Shown piece after piece: positions 10,426 through 18,167 of a DNA stretch of 64,000 nt. The notes below the pieces were generated by a model. That model was not told the origin of the DNA and ran no database searches. It saw nothing but the letters and a program-made list of their open reading frames with translations. The DNA is from JBBRYB01 sp038238115 (GTDB lineage Bacteria > Actinomycetota > Actinomycetes > Propionibacteriales > Nocardioidaceae): NCBI GenBank assembly GCA_038238115.1, contig JBBRYB010000015.1, positions 25,632-89,631 of the forward strand, written 5' to 3'. The translations under genes were made by a program, and so were the position numbers. How positions within the stretch are numbered: the first letter of the stretch is position 1; every line of letters starts with the position of its first letter.

Positions 10426-11115
10426 TTAGAGGGCGGGGAAGCGGTCCAGACCGCGGACGTGCCAACCTGCGATGCGGTAGGCCTGCCGGTCCCTGGCGTA
10501 GTGGCGCATCGCGGCGTGGGTCTTCTTCCAGCGGTCGTGGCGCCAGGTGTAGGTGACGTCCTTGCCTCTGAAGTTGCCGTGGATCGTCCGGCCGGCGTAC
10601 TTGCTCGTCATGGTGGCGCGGCCGCCCCGGATCGAGCGCCACCAGCCGAGCGCGATCGAGTACGCCGAGTCGACGTACCACCTGCCGTCGCTTGATGCCG
10701 GGGACCGTTCGACGACGAGTCTGCCGCCGCGGTGCGTCAGCATCGTGTATGCCGGCGTGTGCGCGCCCAGGGTCACACCCGCCAGCAGCTCGACCCCCCG
10801 CCGGCCGTCGACGTGAGCAGCGCCCGCCCACGCGTGGCCGCGTGGCCACAGGTGCACGTCGAGCCGCCGGCGCAGCTGCTCTCCGTCGGCCGTGGCAACC
10901 CGGATGACCGCCGTGTGCCGGCTCTTGTTCACCCAGGCGACCCGGTCGGGCCGGCCGTCGCCGTCGACGTCGGCGCGGCTGACGATCCGGCAGTGCGGTG
11001 TGTCACCGCAGAGCCCTCCCGTTGCACGGGCACTCGCCGGTGGAGCGGCGCCTGTGCCCAGCCCGCTGAGCGTGACGGCGGAGACGAGCGCGACGAGGGT
11101 GCGGCTGGCGGTCAT
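10426..11115 (-). CDS. Secreted protein with one FG-GAP/VCBS-like motif
   Basis: The product has 229 residues. The signal peptide TASRTLVALVSAVTLSGLG is followed by a short Ala/Pro-rich stretch. Near residue 50 there is a calcium-type motif, ADVDGDGRPDRVAWV, as found in FG-GAP/VCBS repeats of secreted and surface proteins. The second half is rich in Trp, Tyr, Arg and His and ends in RIAGWHVRGLDRFPAL. Two cysteines flank a short loop in GLCGDTPHCRI. The frame is open further upstream, but the ATG at 11115 has GAGGAGG at ideal spacing and starts the signal peptide. The gene is divergent from topoisomerase IB. Function unknown. Confidence 0.75.
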   Translation of the reverse strand: MTASRTLVALVSAVTLSGLGTGAAPPASARATGGLCGDTPHCRIVSRADVDGDGRPDRVAWVNKSRHTAVIRVATADGEQLRRRLDVHLWPRGHAWAGAAHVDGRRGVELLAGVTLGAHTPAYTMLTHRGGRLVVERSPASSDGRWYVDSAYSIALGWWRSIRGGRATMTSKYAGRTIHGNFRGKDVTYTWRHDRWKKTHAAMRHYARDRQAYRIAGWHVRGLDRFPAL

Positions 11116-11324
11116 GCTTCCTCCTCGAATGCAAGCCGGCGCTGTGACCTCTTTATCCAACCCGAACGGAGCGACGCCGCGCCACCGGCTCGCCGACGTT
11201 GCAGCCGTGTCGTCGGCACGATATCGCCGGAAATCGGGTATAGGGCGCCAGCCGGGTAGCATCCCAACCAGGGCATCAGGGCAGCGGTCGACGTCTGCAA
11301 CTGATCCGAGAGAGGCAGACGATC

Positions 11325-12365
11325 GTGAGGCTGCGTACCGTTTCGCCTAACGACGCCGGCTGGACCCGTCGACGATCCGGTCGGGGCTTCGCCTACCTCG
11401 ACCAGCACGGCGGCCGGCTGCCTGCACACGACGTCGAGCGCATCAAGGCCCTCGTCATACCTCCGGCCTGGCGCGACGTGTGGATCTCCCCGGCCGCCAA
11501 CGGCCACATCCAGGTGGTCGGCACCGACGACGCAGGGCGGCGCCAGTACCTCTACCACCCGGAGTGGCGGCGCAAGCGGGACGAGGCGAAGTTCGACCGG
11601 ATCCTCATCATGGCCAAGGCCCTGCCTCGCGCTCGACTGCGCCTGCTCGCCGACCTCGAGGACGACGGCCTCACGCGACCGAGGGTTCTGGCGACAGCCG
11701 TTCGCCTCATCGACGTCGGCTACTTCCGGATCGGGAACGACGTGTACGCCGACGAGCACGGCAGCTACGGGCTGACGACTCTCGAGCGCCGCCATGTGCG
11801 CCAGCGGGACGACGGGTTGTTGTTCTCCTTCGTCGGGAAGTCCGGCATTCAGCACGACGTCGAGGTCGAGGACGTTGAGATCTGCGACGTGGTGCAGCAG
11901 ATGAGGCGGCGCCGGGGCGGCGGGGAGCGGCTGCTCGCCTACAAGCAGGGCGCCCGCTGGTGCCACGTCGGCGCGGCCGACGTCAACGAGTACCTCCAGG
12001 ACATCTTCTCGTTGGCAGTGACCGCGAAGGACTTCCGCACCTGGCACGCCACGGTCATCGCCGCGGCGGCGCTCGGCGACAACGGCTCGGTGGGAGCGAC
12101 CAAGACCGCCCGCAAGAGAGCGATCCGCTCGGCGGTCGTCGAGGTGTCGGACTACCTCGGCAACACGCCCACGATTGCCAGGAACTCCTACATCCATCCG
12201 CGCGTGATCGACCTCTACGAGGACGGTACGACGATCGCGCCTGCCCTCCAACGCGCCCCCAAGGACCTGCAGCGCCGCCAGGAGCGGTTGGAGGGCGCCG
12301 TGCTGCGGATGCTGGGCACCGCGTCCAGCTCGGCGCAGCGGTCGCGGCGTACAGGTGTCGGATGA
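11325..12365 (+). CDS. DNA topoisomerase IB (poxvirus-type)
   Basis: This is a type IB topoisomerase of 346 residues that relaxes supercoils through a 3'-phosphotyrosyl intermediate. The catalytic Tyr is in ARNSYIHPRVIDLY near residue 289. The conserved Arg and Lys residues lie in the YFRIGNDVYADEHGSYGLTTL region and in TAKDFRTWHATVIAA, which also holds the His of the active site. The N-terminal part (GFAYLDQHGG, IPPAWRDVWISPAANGHIQ) is typical of bacterial homologues. The GTG start at 11325 gives the family N terminus. Its stop codon overlaps the next start as ATGA, so it is probably translated together with the PIG-L gene. The bacterial enzyme is accessory and often linked to stress or DNA-repair genes. 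Confidence 0.95.
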   Translation: MRLRTVSPNDAGWTRRRSGRGFAYLDQHGGRLPAHDVERIKALVIPPAWRDVWISPAANGHIQVVGTDDAGRRQYLYHPEWRRKRDEAKFDRILIMAKALPRARLRLLADLEDDGLTRPRVLATAVRLIDVGYFRIGNDVYADEHGSYGLTTLERRHVRQRDDGLLFSFVGKSGIQHDVEVEDVEICDVVQQMRRRRGGGERLLAYKQGARWCHVGAADVNEYLQDIFSLAVTAKDFRTWHATVIAAAALGDNGSVGATKTARKRAIRSAVVEVSDYLGNTPTIARNSYIHPRVIDLYEDGTTIAPALQRAPKDLQRRQERLEGAVLRMLGTASSSAQRSRRTGVG

Positions 12366-13144
12366 CCGACGCGACCAGCGATTCGCAGGGCGCCCAGGCG
12401 TCCAACCGGGCGTTCGAAGTGACCCCGCCGTCGGTCTACGCCGAGGAATGGGCCCGACGGGCGCGGGGCCTGCCCACCGGACCGCCGAGCAGCGTGCTGA
12501 GCCTGGCTGCCGGAGCGTCGGTGCTCGTCGTGGTTGCCCACCCCGACGACGAGACGTTCGGCGCCGGCGCCACGCTGTCCTCACTCGTCCTCGCCGGCGT
12601 CGGTGTGCATGTGGCCGCTCTCACCTCGGGCGAGGCCGCCCTCGACCACGTGGGCAGGACGGTCTCCGGCCTGGGGGCACTGCGGCGCGCCGAGTTCGGC
12701 CGGGCATGTCGGGCTCTCGGGGTGAGCTCGTTCAGGGTGCTCGACCTGCCCGACAGTGGGCTGGCGGCTCACCCGAAGGAGGTCACCTCAGCCGTTGAAG
12801 AGCTGCTGGACAGCAACGCACCGAACCACCTGCTCACCGTGTGGTGGAATGACCCGCACGACGACCACCAGGCGGTCGGACGGGCGGCGCTGAGCGTCAG
12901 TCGGGCGCGTGGCTGCCGGGTTAGCGGCTTTCCGATTTGGGCACAGCACTGGACAGACCCCACGAGAGTGCTCAACAAGGAGCGTTTCCATCTGATGTGC
13001 ACAGACGCGCGCGCCCGCGATCAGCGGCGGAAGGCGACCTCGTGTTACCGCAGCCAGACGGAGCCGCTGATGGCCGACACAGCCGCGGTGCTCCCCGGGT
13101 CGATGCTGCGCTGGACGACCGAGCTCTTGGTGTGGCCGGCGTGA
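12362..13144 (+). CDS. PIG-L family deacetylase
   Basis: The enzyme has 260 residues and should be a zinc-dependent N-deacetylase. The zinc motif VVAHPDDETFGAG lies near residue 60, followed by TSGEAALDH, and the second metal/catalytic motif NDPHDDHQAVGRAAL lies near residue 160. Family members remove acetyl groups from GlcNAc-type sugars (for example MshB, GlcNAc-PI deacetylase). The ATG overlaps the topoisomerase stop codon and the gene's own stop overlaps the GTG of the methyltransferase. In other bacteria the same two domains are often fused in one polypeptide, which supports joint action. A longer frame exists upstream, but that part is out-of-frame shadow of the topoisomerase gene. Confidence 0.92.
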   Translation: MTDATSDSQGAQASNRAFEVTPPSVYAEEWARRARGLPTGPPSSVLSLAAGASVLVVVAHPDDETFGAGATLSSLVLAGVGVHVAALTSGEAALDHVGRTVSGLGALRRAEFGRACRALGVSSFRVLDLPDSGLAAHPKEVTSAVEELLDSNAPNHLLTVWWNDPHDDHQAVGRAALSVSRARGCRVSGFPIWAQHWTDPTRVLNKERFHLMCTDARARDQRRKATSCYRSQTEPLMADTAAVLPGSMLRWTTELLVWPA

Positions 13145-13731
13145 GCTTCACCGACGACCGAGACGTTCAGACGCCGAACTTCGATGAGCTCTACCGGCGC
13201 GACCAGGACCCCTGGAGGGTCCAGTCGTCGTGGTATGAGCGGCGCAAGCTGGCTGTCTTGATGGCCGCGCTTCCACGGGAGCGCTACGCGATGGTGTGGG
13301 AGCCAGGCTGCGGGCCGGGCTTCTTGTCGTCGGTGCTGGCGCAGCGTGCCGACGAACTGATCGCCAGCGACTTCTCGTCGGTGGCCATCGAGCAGGCCCG
13401 GGAACGCTGCGACGGGCTCGACAACGTGCGATGCGTCGTCTCCGAGCTGCCCGCGGTGCCCACCCACCGGCTTGCCGACCTCATCGTCGTGGCCGAGTTC
13501 CTCTACTACGTGAAAGACCTGGAGGCCGCCCTGGACTCCTTGTGGTCGACGCTCGCTCCCGGCGGAAACCTGGTGTTCATGCACTGGGCGCACCATCCCG
13601 AAGATGCCTTCCGGTCGGGTCGCGCCATGCATGTCGGCATCGCGCTCGACGCCAGTACCCGCGACGCCCCCCGCCTCGTGTCCCACATCGACAACGACTT
13701 CATGCTCGACGTCTACGAAGCGCCCGCATGA
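13141..13731 (+). CDS. NodS-like SAM-dependent methyltransferase
   Basis: The product is a class I methyltransferase of 196 residues. The N-terminal motif FDELYRRDQDPW followed by SSWYERRKLAVL is the hallmark of the NodS group, whose founding member N-methylates the deacetylated end of lipochitooligosaccharides in rhizobia. The SAM-binding loop is VWEPGCGPGFLS near residue 50, the acidic end of strand 2 is ASDFSSVAI, and the motif LIVVAEFLYYVKD follows. The GTG at 13141 overlaps the PIG-L stop (GTGA), while the frame upstream belongs to no gene. Acting after a deacetylase on a free amino sugar would fit the family, but the substrate is unknown. Confidence 0.9.
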   Translation: MSFTDDRDVQTPNFDELYRRDQDPWRVQSSWYERRKLAVLMAALPRERYAMVWEPGCGPGFLSSVLAQRADELIASDFSSVAIEQARERCDGLDNVRCVVSELPAVPTHRLADLIVVAEFLYYVKDLEAALDSLWSTLAPGGNLVFMHWAHHPEDAFRSGRAMHVGIALDASTRDAPRLVSHIDNDFMLDVYEAPA

Positions 13732-14717
13732 CTGGAGACCTGCCAGCCGTCCTCAGCGACATCGACCCCGACAAACTGCGCGCCTCGACGGCCGACATGC
13801 GCACCGGACTGCGCACCGTCGCCGCGGCCACGGCCGGGTGGACCCGCGACTGGGAGGAGATGCTCCTCGGCCTGCGAGACGTCGCACGACTCGACCTGTG
13901 CCTGGCCCGGCTGATCGAGGGGCATGCGGACGCCCTGCGTATCCTCGACGAGGCCGGAGCCTCCCCGCAGGACGGACTGTACGGAGTCTGGGCCTCCCGG
14001 TCGGTCGGCACCGGGCTGCGAGCGAGCCGTTGCGCGGCCGGGTGGCAGCTCACCGGAAAGCTGCGCTACGCGTCGGGCATCGACCTGATCGACCGTGCGC
14101 TGGTTCCCGGCTGGCCGGACGAGGAACACCATCTGCTTTTCGATATCTCAGCCGGACGGCTGACCGCCGACCGCGACTCCTGGAACTCACCAGCGATGGA
14201 TGCCTCCCGGTCATTCACTGTCGAGTTCGAGTCTCAGTCGGCCGGGAACCCGATAGGTCCGACCAACTTCTACCTCGAGCGGCCGGGGTTCGTGGCCGGT
14301 GGTCTCGGACCCGCGGCCGTTTGGGCCGGTGGGGTCCACCAGATCGCGGAGGTCGTCGCCGCAGGCCTGCGCCGGTTCACGGCGACGCCGCACCAGCTGC
14401 GCCGTCTCGGGCTCATCGACCAAGCCGCCTGGTCGTGTGACGCGGCCTTGCAGCAGGGAATGCGCGCCCTGTCGTACCCAGCCGACCACGAGGTCAAAGC
14501 CACCGTCTCGGGGGCGCGCACTGCCATTGCGATCGCCTGCGAGGCCGCCGCCGCCGAGGCGCCGCACATCGTCGGGCCCGGCGGGCTGAGCACCAACCGT
14601 CGTCTCGCGAGGGTGCTTGGTGACCTGGCGATGTATGTCCGCCAACATCACCTCGACGCCACGCTCGAGGCCCTGGGTGGGCGGGCGCTCGCAGATCGCC
14701 GAACGGTGGGTCCTTGA
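13728..14717 (+). CDS. Acyl-CoA dehydrogenase-like flavoprotein
   Basis: The product has 329 residues, shorter than the roughly 380 of ordinary acyl-CoA dehydrogenases. The middle beta domain is recognisable (GVWASRSVGTGLRA, WQLTGKLRYASGIDLIDRALV). The C-terminal helical bundle contains AIACEAAAAEAPHIVGPGGLS and DLAMYVRQHHLDATLEALG. The usual YEGT motif near the catalytic Glu is absent; the DL...RQHH ending resembles the DszC/HsaA-type flavin oxygenase branch. An oxidase, oxygenase or desaturase role on a small molecule is therefore as likely as CoA-ester oxidation. The ATG overlaps the methyltransferase stop codon, and the stop overlaps the next TTG. It belongs to the same operon. Confidence 0.85.
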   Translation: MTGDLPAVLSDIDPDKLRASTADMRTGLRTVAAATAGWTRDWEEMLLGLRDVARLDLCLARLIEGHADALRILDEAGASPQDGLYGVWASRSVGTGLRASRCAAGWQLTGKLRYASGIDLIDRALVPGWPDEEHHLLFDISAGRLTADRDSWNSPAMDASRSFTVEFESQSAGNPIGPTNFYLERPGFVAGGLGPAAVWAGGVHQIAEVVAAGLRRFTATPHQLRRLGLIDQAAWSCDAALQQGMRALSYPADHEVKATVSGARTAIAIACEAAAAEAPHIVGPGGLSTNRRLARVLGDLAMYVRQHHLDATLEALGGRALADRRTVGP

Positions 14718-15550
14718 GCAGCGACCGCACGCACATCCCATCCGTCGTCATCGCGGTCCCGGCGCGAGACGAGCGCGACAGCATGCACGACTGCCTGACG
14801 GGGCTTCGCGTGGCGGTCCGTCACGCCCAGAAGCGAGGCCTGGTCACGGCGGTCAAGGTCGTCGTGGTGGCGCACCAGTGCACCGACGAGACGGCCGACA
14901 TCGCCCGAGCGGTGGTGGGGCGGCACCTCGATGGAGATGTGGTCGTGCTCGACGACGATGCCTGGGTCGGCCATGTCCGTGACCTCGGCGTACGGGTGGG
15001 CCTGGAATCCCTCCCGCCCTCTACCGCGCCGACGTGGATACTGTCGACCGATGCCGATACCGTCGTCGGTCGCGACTGGATCACGCAAACCCTGACCGAA
15101 GCCGCGGCCGCGAAGGCTGACTGTGTCGTTGGGCTCGTACGACTGGACGCCTGGCGCGGCAGCGAGGCCGCGCGACGCAGCTACGAGCGCATTCTCGCTG
15201 CCAAGATGCATCCGCTCGACCCCCAGCACAGCCATGATCATGTGTACGGAGCGAACCTCGCCATCAGATCCGACGCCTATCTCGCCGTCGGCGGGTTCCC
15301 GACGACGGGCCACGGAGAGGACCAGCGCCTCGTGGATGCGCTGAGCGAGGCAGGCTATGCGGTGGTCCGGACCAGTACCGTCCAGGTCACCACGAGCGGG
15401 CGACTGGAGGGCCGCGCCGCCGACGGGCTCGCGACGCTGATCCGACGCCTCGACGAGCAACAGTCGTCGACGGCCCCGGCGCAGACGCGGGTCCTACCCG
15501 ATCCCGGCGCGGAACGCTCACGGTCGAGAGTCGCCGCCGTCACGGAATGA
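14714..15550 (+). CDS. Family 2 glycosyltransferase
   Basis: This is a GT-A fold glycosyltransferase of 278 residues. The N-terminal nucleotide-sugar motif VVIAVPARDERDSMHDCL is followed by the acceptor-side VVVAHQCTDETADIA. The metal-binding LSTDADTVVGRDW (DxD) lies near residue 115, and GHGEDQRLVDALSEAG near 205 supplies the likely catalytic acid (ED). There are no membrane segments, so it should act in the cytoplasm on a soluble acceptor. The start is a TTG overlapping the flavoprotein stop (TTGA). It is the last gene of the four-gene set behind topoisomerase IB. Sugar donor and acceptor are unknown. Confidence 0.9.
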   Translation: MSSDRTHIPSVVIAVPARDERDSMHDCLTGLRVAVRHAQKRGLVTAVKVVVVAHQCTDETADIARAVVGRHLDGDVVVLDDDAWVGHVRDLGVRVGLESLPPSTAPTWILSTDADTVVGRDWITQTLTEAAAAKADCVVGLVRLDAWRGSEAARRSYERILAAKMHPLDPQHSHDHVYGANLAIRSDAYLAVGGFPTTGHGEDQRLVDALSEAGYAVVRTSTVQVTTSGRLEGRAADGLATLIRRLDEQQSSTAPAQTRVLPDPGAERSRSRVAAVTE

Positions 15551-15643
15551 TCCGGGCGACGACGGGCACGTGCAAGACGTCTGGGCAGCGCACATCGAAG
15601 GGAAGGTGCGCGAGCCACACACTACGAAGAGGAGATGGCAAAG

Positions 15644-16225
15644 ATGAGCCCGATCGAAGGAACCTACACAGTCCCCGGTATGTCGCTTGAGGACGGCCAC
15701 AAGGTCGCCTCGGCGCTACAAGACCGGCTGCATGCCCTCAACGACCTCCAGCTGACCCTCAAGCATGCTCACTGGAATGTCGTGGGCCGCGACTTCATCG
15801 GCGTGCACGAGATGCTCGACCCTCAGATCGATGTGGTGCGCGCGGCAGTCGACACGACGGCCGAGCGGATGGCCACCCTGGGTGTGTCGCCGATGGGAAC
15901 GCCTGGCGCCATCGTCGAGGAGCGCTCGTGGGACGACTACTCGCTGGGGCGTGCCAGCGTCGAGGAGCACCTTGCCGCCCTCGACATCGTCTACACCGGT
16001 GTCATCTGCGACCACCGCAAGGCGATGGACGTCGTCGGCGAGCTCGACCGGGTGACCGAAGACATGCTGATCGGTCAGATCGCTGGGCTGGAACAGTTCC
16101 AGTGGTTCGTGCGGGCACACCTCGAGACCAATGCCGGCGACCTCGAGACGGACGGCGCGATGACCGAGCAGGGCGCGGCCGAGCAGGTCAGGGCAGCCCC
16201 GGACAGCACCTCGGCGGCGGGCTGA
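15644..16225 (+). CDS. dps: Dps family DNA-binding ferritin-like protein
   Basis: The product has 193 residues, long for Dps because of a C-terminal tail rich in Ala, Thr and Glu. The ferroxidase site is intact: LKHAHWNVVGRDFIGVHEMLDPQIDVV gives the His, Asp and Glu ligands, and DTTAERMATLG follows. Dps proteins form dodecamers that store iron and protect DNA against peroxide. GAAGAGGAG at 15626-15634 abuts the ATG at 15635, which is too close; the ATG at 15644 is at nine bases and is preferred. Dps follows the glycosyltransferase by 93 bp on the same strand and may share the stress context of the topoisomerase operon. Confidence 0.93.
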   Translation: MSPIEGTYTVPGMSLEDGHKVASALQDRLHALNDLQLTLKHAHWNVVGRDFIGVHEMLDPQIDVVRAAVDTTAERMATLGVSPMGTPGAIVEERSWDDYSLGRASVEEHLAALDIVYTGVICDHRKAMDVVGELDRVTEDMLIGQIAGLEQFQWFVRAHLETNAGDLETDGAMTEQGAAEQVRAAPDSTSAAG

Positions 16226-16318
16226 ACCAGTTCCTCGGCGGCGTCTCGACCAAGGCGGCACAGGCGCCTGACCCGCATGTCGGCGGTGAGCACGTCGCCG
16301 AGCATTCCGGCGGCCGGC

Positions 16319-17167
16319 TTATACGACGGTGAGCACCTCGGCTCCGGCGTCTGTGACCACCAGGGTGTGCTCGAACTGGGCGCTGCGCCGACGGTCCTTG
16401 GTCACGACGGTCCAGCCGTCCTCCCATATGTCCCACTCGATCGTGCCCAGCGTGAGCATTGGCTCGATGGTGAACGTCATACCCGTCCGCATCATTGTGT
16501 CGAACCGCGGGTCGTCGTAGTGAGGGATGATCAGGCCTGAGTGGAACGACGTGTTGACTCCGTGGCCGGTGAAGTCCGTGACGACGCCGTAGCCGAAGCG
16601 CCTGGCGTAGGACTCGATCACCCGCCCGACCACGTTGACCCGGCGGCCGGGCATGACGGCCCGAATGGCGCGGCGGAGCGACTCCTTCGTACGCTCGACC
16701 AGCAGACGGCTGTCGTCGTCGACGTCACCGACGAGGAACGTCGCGTTGGTGTCCCCGTGGACGCCGCCGATGTAGGCGGTGATGTCGATGTTGCAGATGT
16801 CGCCGTCCTCGAGACGGCGGGAGTCGGGGATGCCGTGGCAGATGCACTCGTTGACGGACGTGCAAAGCGACTTCGGGAAGCCCTTGTAACCGAGGGTCGA
16901 TGGGTAGGCGCCGTGGTCGCAGAGGAACTCGTGACCGACCCGGTCCACCTCGTCGGTCGTGACGCCCGGGGCGATCACCGCACCGGCCGCCTGAAGGGCC
17001 CGTGCCGCGATCCGGCTGGCAACGCGCATCTTCTCGATGACCTCAGGTGTCTGGACGTCTCCGGCGAGGTGACGCTCGGGACCGGTTCGTCCGACGTACT
17101 CCGGTCGCATGATCGACGCGGGCACCTGGCGGCGCGGGGACACCACGCCAGCGGTCAACACAGTCAC
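16319..17167 (-). CDS. map: Methionine aminopeptidase type I
   Basis: The enzyme has 282 residues and removes N-terminal Met from new proteins. Metal ligands are visible in NIDITAYIGGVHGDTNATF (two Asp), FTGHGVNTSFHSG (His), TFTIEPMLTLG (Glu) and TAQFEHT-type SAQFEHTLVV (Glu). It has the SPRRQVPASIMRPEYVG N-terminal extension of the mycobacterial MapB type, a proline-rich arm. The GTG at 17167 follows TACACT by six bases, so it is the likely leaderless start; the frame is open to a GTG at 17200, but the promoter element would then lie within the gene. It converges on dps. Confidence 0.95.
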   Translation of the reverse strand: MTVLTAGVVSPRRQVPASIMRPEYVGRTGPERHLAGDVQTPEVIEKMRVASRIAARALQAAGAVIAPGVTTDEVDRVGHEFLCDHGAYPSTLGYKGFPKSLCTSVNECICHGIPDSRRLEDGDICNIDITAYIGGVHGDTNATFLVGDVDDDSRLLVERTKESLRRAIRAVMPGRRVNVVGRVIESYARRFGYGVVTDFTGHGVNTSFHSGLIIPHYDDPRFDTMMRTGMTFTIEPMLTLGTIEWDIWEDGWTVVTKDRRRSAQFEHTLVVTDAGAEVLTVV

Positions 17168-17179
17168 GGCCCGAGTGTA
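17168..17179 (-). promoter_or_regulatory. -10 element of a leaderless start (map)
   Basis: Read on the minus strand, TACACT (17179-17174) is followed by six bases and the GTG start of map. No ribosome binding site is present. Confidence 0.55.
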
Positions 17180-17266
17180 GTTTCTGGATCGAGACGGCAC
17201 GATGTCTCAGTACGAGAGACCCGTCACGACTGTCACGCGGACTCATCTGCGACGAAAGGACATGCC

Positions 17267-17446
17267 ATGGCTGACCGCTACTACTACTGCGTCAAGCATC
17301 ACGCCGTCGAGACGGCGGACGGCTGCCCGGCGATTGACCGGCTCGGCCCCTACGCCACCCGCGCCGAGGCCGAGCACGCGCTGGAGAAGGCCAAGCAGCG
17401 CAACGAGGACTGGGACAACGATCCCGCCTGGAACGACGACAAGTAA
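17267..17446 (+). CDS. Small SPOR-like conserved protein
   Basis: The product has 59 residues: ADRYYYCVKHHAVETADGC, then a segment RLGPYATRAEAEHALEKAKQRNEDWDND. The second half looks like half of a SPOR repeat (GPYxxxxEAExAL), and the protein resembles small conserved actinobacterial hypotheticals. Two Cys and a His pair in the first 20 residues might bind a metal. The ATG at 17267 has AAAGGA seven bases upstream. It starts 100 bp from the divergent map gene and lies directly in front of the metal-receptor gene. Function unknown. Confidence 0.8.
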   Translation: MADRYYYCVKHHAVETADGCPAIDRLGPYATRAEAEHALEKAKQRNEDWDNDPAWNDDK

Positions 17447-17447
17447 G

Positions 17448-18167
17448 GTGCGGCGGGTCGTCTCCCTCGTCCCGTCGCTGACCGAGAGCGTCGCCGCCTC
17501 GGCACCTGAGCTGCTCGTGGGTGTCACGGACTGGTGCACCCATCCGGCGGGACTGGACGCCCTCCGCGTCGGCGGCACGAAGAACCCGCGGGTCGGCGAC
17601 GTCGTTGCGCTCAGGCCGGATGTGGTCCTTGCCAACGATGAGGAGAACCGCGCACCCGACATCGACGCCTTGCGGGCTGCCGGCATCTTCGTGTGGGTGA
17701 CGGACTATGCCACGGTGCCGGCCGCTCTCCGGGGACTGGGCGAGATGCTCGCCATGCTCGGTCAGGGCCGTCCGCCGTGGCTCGTTGCGGCCCAGCGTGC
17801 GTGGGCGGCGCCGTGGCAAGCCCAGCGGTGTACGGCGCTCGTGCCGATCTGGCGGCGGCCGTGGATGGCCGTCGGGCGCGACACCTTCACCGGTGACGTG
17901 CTGCGCCGACTCGGCGTGCACAACGTGCTGGCCGGCCACGAGGAGCGCTACCCCCGCGTGGACCTCGATGCCTTGCCGCCGTTCGACGTCGTCGTGCTTC
18001 CTGACGAGCCCTATGCCTTCGCGGTGGACGACGGGCCCGAGGCGTTCTCCACGCCGGCTCGGCTCGTCTCGGGGCGGCACCTCACCTGGTACGGGCCGTC
18101 GCTGGTCGAGGCGCGGGACGTCCTGCGGCACCAGCTATGGGACGTGCCGGCTCAGCTGAGTCCCTAG
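17448..18167 (+). CDS. BtuF-like helical-backbone metal receptor
   Basis: The product has 239 residues with the fold of the cobalamin/iron-siderophore binding proteins: VVSLVPSLTESVAA at the N terminus, then VGVTDWCTHPAGL, VGGTKNPRVGDVVALRPDVVLANDEENRAPDIDAL, and a C-terminal lobe with WYGPSLVEARDVL. Neither a signal peptide nor a lipobox is present, and no ABC permease is nearby, so it is either cytoplasmic or not a transport receptor. The GTG lies one base after the preceding stop codon, so the two genes are co-transcribed. The 3' end overlaps the end of panB by four bases (convergent). Confidence 0.85.
   Translation: MRRVVSLVPSLTESVAASAPELLVGVTDWCTHPAGLDALRVGGTKNPRVGDVVALRPDVVLANDEENRAPDIDALRAAGIFVWVTDYATVPAALRGLGEMLAMLGQGRPPWLVAAQRAWAAPWQAQRCTALVPIWRRPWMAVGRDTFTGDVLRRLGVHNVLAGHEERYPRVDLDALPPFDVVVLPDEPYAFAVDDGPEAFSTPARLVSGRHLTWYGPSLVEARDVLRHQLWDVPAQLSP

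Noticed and set aside
11236..11259. GGGTAT and GGGTAG as SigB-type promoters for topoisomerase IB
   Set aside because: No matching -35 element at 14-16 bases for either box.
11112..12584. Large open frame of 490 codons on the minus strand over topoisomerase IB
   Set aside because: It is a GC-rich shadow of the topoisomerase and PIG-L genes: no conserved motif, Arg/Ala/Gly/Pro-rich, and the opposite frames carry catalytic motifs.
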